Shown here: positions 62,078-64,000 of the stretch, piece after piece
Position numbering within the stretch: the stretch's first letter is position 1
Layout of the letters: each line of letters starts with the position of its first letter
Origin: an uncultured Collinsella sp.
GTDB lineage: Bacteria; Actinomycetota; Coriobacteriia; Coriobacteriales; Coriobacteriaceae
Assembly: GCA_937982065.1 (NCBI GenBank)
Contig: CALJMO010000016.1
Location: forward strand, 1-64,000
Reading direction: 5' to 3'
DNA length: 64,000 bases
Notes under the pieces: generated by a model
Databases searched by the model: none
What the model saw: the letters and a program-made list of their open reading frames with translations, nothing else
What the model was told of the DNA's origin: nothing
Position numbers and translations under genes: made by a program

Positions 62078-63499
62078 ATGGCTTTTACCGACAAACCCGA
62101 AAGCGCAAACGACGCGCAGGATCATTCCCAGCCGCTCGACGGCGGCGGCTTTTTCTCCCTGAACGACGTCATCATGGCAGGTAGGCATCAGCTCACCCGC
62201 TCCGAGCATCTTTTGGCTGCCGACACGCGCCGCAACGCCCGAAACCTCCTCGCGAGTGCAAAGTTGCTCGTACTCGTTGTCATCGTCTCGCTCGCCATGG
62301 GCGTTGCCGCCTGGGCGTTTTTAGCCTCGCTGAATATCGCGACCGACTATCGCGAGCACCATGCTTGGATTTACGCGCTGCTTCCCGTTGTGGGCGTTGC
62401 CACCGCATGGGTGTACAAAAACCACGGCCTTGCCGCCAAGCGTGGCAACAACCTGGTCATCGACTCCGCTCTGGGCACACGCCTCATCCATATGCGCATG
62501 GCCGTCCTCACCTTCGTCTGTTCCACGCTCACGCACCTAACGGGCGGATCGGCCGGTCGCGAGGGAGCCGCGGTGCAGATTGGCGGCACCATCGCCAGCA
62601 ACATCTCGAGCCTCGCCCACCTCAAAAAGCATGATCACCACGACCTCATGCTCGCCGGCATCTCGTCGGCCTTTGGCGCCGTATTCGGTTCGCCCCTTGC
62701 CGGAGCTTTCTTTGGCATGGAGATGTGCTTTATCGGCAAGATCGACTACACTGCGGGCATCTACTGCCTGGTCGCGTCGTTTACCGGCTACTTTACATCA
62801 CTCGCCCTGGGAACCGAGTACGAGGCGAATGTCATCGCCAGCGTTCCCGCCATGACGCCCAAAACGGTCGTCATCGTAGTCACCAGCGCCATCATCTTTG
62901 GTCTCACCGCACGTCTCTTTGCCTGGTCGGTTCGAACCGTCAAGAGCCTGTACGGTCGCTTTATCACCAATTACCTCGTCCGCGCACTCATAGGCGCACT
63001 CGTGGTTTTGGCCGCCTATGCCCTCCTCGACGCCTGGGACTACGCCGGCCTTTCCACGTGGCTTTCCGGCGCTGGATTTGCAGGCAACACCACCCTGGCG
63101 GACGCAGCCATCAAGTTGGTCGTCACTGCGCTTACCCTGGGCGCGGGCTTCCAAGGCGGCGAGGTCACGCCCCTGTTTGGCATCGGTGCGGCACTCGGTG
63201 GCTGGATCGGCTGCCTTACCGGACTTGACCCTAGTTTTCTGGCGGCGCTCGGCATGCTCGGCGTGTTCTGCGCCGGTCTCAACGTACCCATCACCACCTG
63301 CATGATGGCCATCGACCTGTTCCACGGCACGGCAGCCGGGTTCTTTGTCATCGTGGCCTTTATCAGCTATCTCGCCGGCGGACACCGCGGCGTGTACCCC
63401 GCCCAGCGCATCATCTCGCCCAAGCGCCGTTCGCTTATTGTGGACGAGGGCGGCACGGTGGCAGAGGCTATCGAGCGCCACAACGACCTGATAGAGTAG
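62078..63499 (+). CDS. ClC-family chloride channel/transporter
   Basis: 473 residues, about 10-12 membrane helices. The ClC selectivity motifs are visible: GGSAGREGAAVQIGG (GREG with the gating glutamate, near residues 157-171) and GAGFQGGEVTPLFGIGAALGG in the second half. It moves Cl- in exchange for H+ or as a channel. There are no CBS domains. AGAGGAACG precedes the ATG. It is divergent from moeA with a ~210-base promoter gap. Fluoride-specific ClC proteins have a different GREG context, so chloride is preferred. Confidence 0.9.
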   Translation: MAFTDKPESANDAQDHSQPLDGGGFFSLNDVIMAGRHQLTRSEHLLAADTRRNARNLLASAKLLVLVVIVSLAMGVAAWAFLASLNIATDYREHHAWIYALLPVVGVATAWVYKNHGLAAKRGNNLVIDSALGTRLIHMRMAVLTFVCSTLTHLTGGSAGREGAAVQIGGTIASNISSLAHLKKHDHHDLMLAGISSAFGAVFGSPLAGAFFGMEMCFIGKIDYTAGIYCLVASFTGYFTSLALGTEYEANVIASVPAMTPKTVVIVVTSAIIFGLTARLFAWSVRTVKSLYGRFITNYLVRALIGALVVLAAYALLDAWDYAGLSTWLSGAGFAGNTTLADAAIKLVVTALTLGAGFQGGEVTPLFGIGAALGGWIGCLTGLDPSFLAALGMLGVFCAGLNVPITTCMMAIDLFHGTAAGFFVIVAFISYLAGGHRGVYPAQRIISPKRRSLIVDEGGTVAEAIERHNDLIE

Positions 63500-63586
63500 A
63501 CGTTAGTATTCGCCGTGCAGCCGCAATCGGGAGCAATTCGACCTGAGCGCGACCGCACTGCCATGTCACACGCCGGGAGTCGCCCC

Positions 63587-64000
63587 ATGCACGCAACTGA
63601 TTTTGGTCGCACGCTCATCATCGCCAACCCAGCCGCCCAGTCAGGTGCGGCACGCGAAGTTGCCGAGCGCCTGCAACGCTTTTTGGACATGACTGCACGC
63701 GCATCCCAGTTTGACCTGGTGCTGACCGAGCGAATGGGACACGCCAAGGAGCTGGCTGCCCAGGCAACGAGCTATCGCACCGTTATCGCGCTTGGCGGTG
63801 ACGGCGTGATCCACGAGGTCGTCAACGGGCTTATGACGCAGGATGAGGCGGTCCGCCCCGCTCTTGCCGTCCTGCCCGTGGGCTCCGGCAACGATTTTGC
63901 CCAGACGCTCGGCATCGACGATTTCTCCGGCAAGGACTTTGGCGCACTGCTCACCTGCGAGCTGCGGCGTCAGGACATCGGGCGCATTCGATCGTGGAGC
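63587..64000 (+). CDS. Diacylglycerol kinase-family protein (5' part)
   Basis: 138 codons continue beyond the window. The N-terminus RTLIIANPAAQSGAA, the catalytic GGDG in IALGGDGVIHEVVNGLM, and PVGSGNDFAQTLGI define the DAGK/LCB5 lipid kinase fold (DgkB/YegS type). It phosphorylates diacylglycerol or related lipids. GGGAG lies seven bases before the ATG; an ATG eight codons upstream is in frame but has no ribosome site. It follows the ClC gene with an 87-base gap. Lipid substrate unknown. Confidence 0.88.
   Translation, partial: MHATDFGRTLIIANPAAQSGAAREVAERLQRFLDMTARASQFDLVLTERMGHAKELAAQATSYRTVIALGGDGVIHEVVNGLMTQDEAVRPALAVLPVGSGNDFAQTLGIDDFSGKDFGALLTCELRRQDIGRIRSWS

Overview
The window looks like chromosomal DNA of a gut Coriobacteriia member, most like Collinsella. 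The evidence is high GC with strongly GC-skewed codons, purine-rich Shine-Dalgarno sites and strictly anaerobic metabolism: a formate hydrogenlyase, selenocysteine machinery, a molybdo-hydroxylase and radical-type dehydratase relatives. This is an inference from gene content; no 16S gene is present. Almost every gene lies on the minus strand.

Region by region. 1-6,530: thrS, a small zinc-ribbon membrane protein, a tandem array of inverted repeats, and a three-gene GlpA-like / FAD-NAD oxidoreductase / DUF1667 operon. 6,530-20,640: an M24 peptidase, folC, valS, the tig-clpP-clpX proteostasis operon, a tRNA-Leu, and a two-subunit molybdenum hydroxylase. 20,860-29,400: gdhA, then an operon-like run reading leftward: molybdopterin oxidoreductase, selA, selB, selC (tRNA-Sec), mobA-like, DUF3343. 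29,520-44,930: a complete formate hydrogenlyase locus in the gene order of the E. coli hyf operon. It holds hydN-like, selenocysteine fdhF, hyfABCDEFGHIJ, hycI and a formate channel. 45,360-47,800: a RelB-like/PIN toxin-antitoxin pair, a DUF559-like gene and two tRNAs. 47,870-56,160: brnQ, then a leftward run of two 2-hydroxyacyl-CoA dehydratase/double-cubane-type proteins, their ATPase activator, selenocysteine-containing selD, yedF, DUF3343 and a cysteine desulfurase. 56,360-61,870: molybdate transport (modABC, with an unusual modB fusion), a MogA/MoaB protein and moeA. 61,900-64,000: a ClC channel and the start of a diacylglycerol kinase.

How it fits together: molybdate uptake and molybdopterin genes feed FdhF, the stand-alone molybdopterin oxidoreductase and the molybdo-hydroxylase. 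The selenium genes (selA, selB, selC, selD, with yedF, desulfurase and DUF3343 as likely accessories) supply selenocysteine for FdhF (UGA at residue 140) and for SelD itself (UGA at residue 17). Formate moves through the FocA-type channel and is oxidised to CO2 and H2 by the membrane-bound Hyf complex.

The least explained parts are (a) several distinct families of intergenic palindromes, some with a conserved core and arms that differ between copies but still pair; (b) the linkage of double-cubane/dehydratase proteins to selenium-donor genes; and (c) a ModB permease carrying about 200 extra extracytoplasmic residues.
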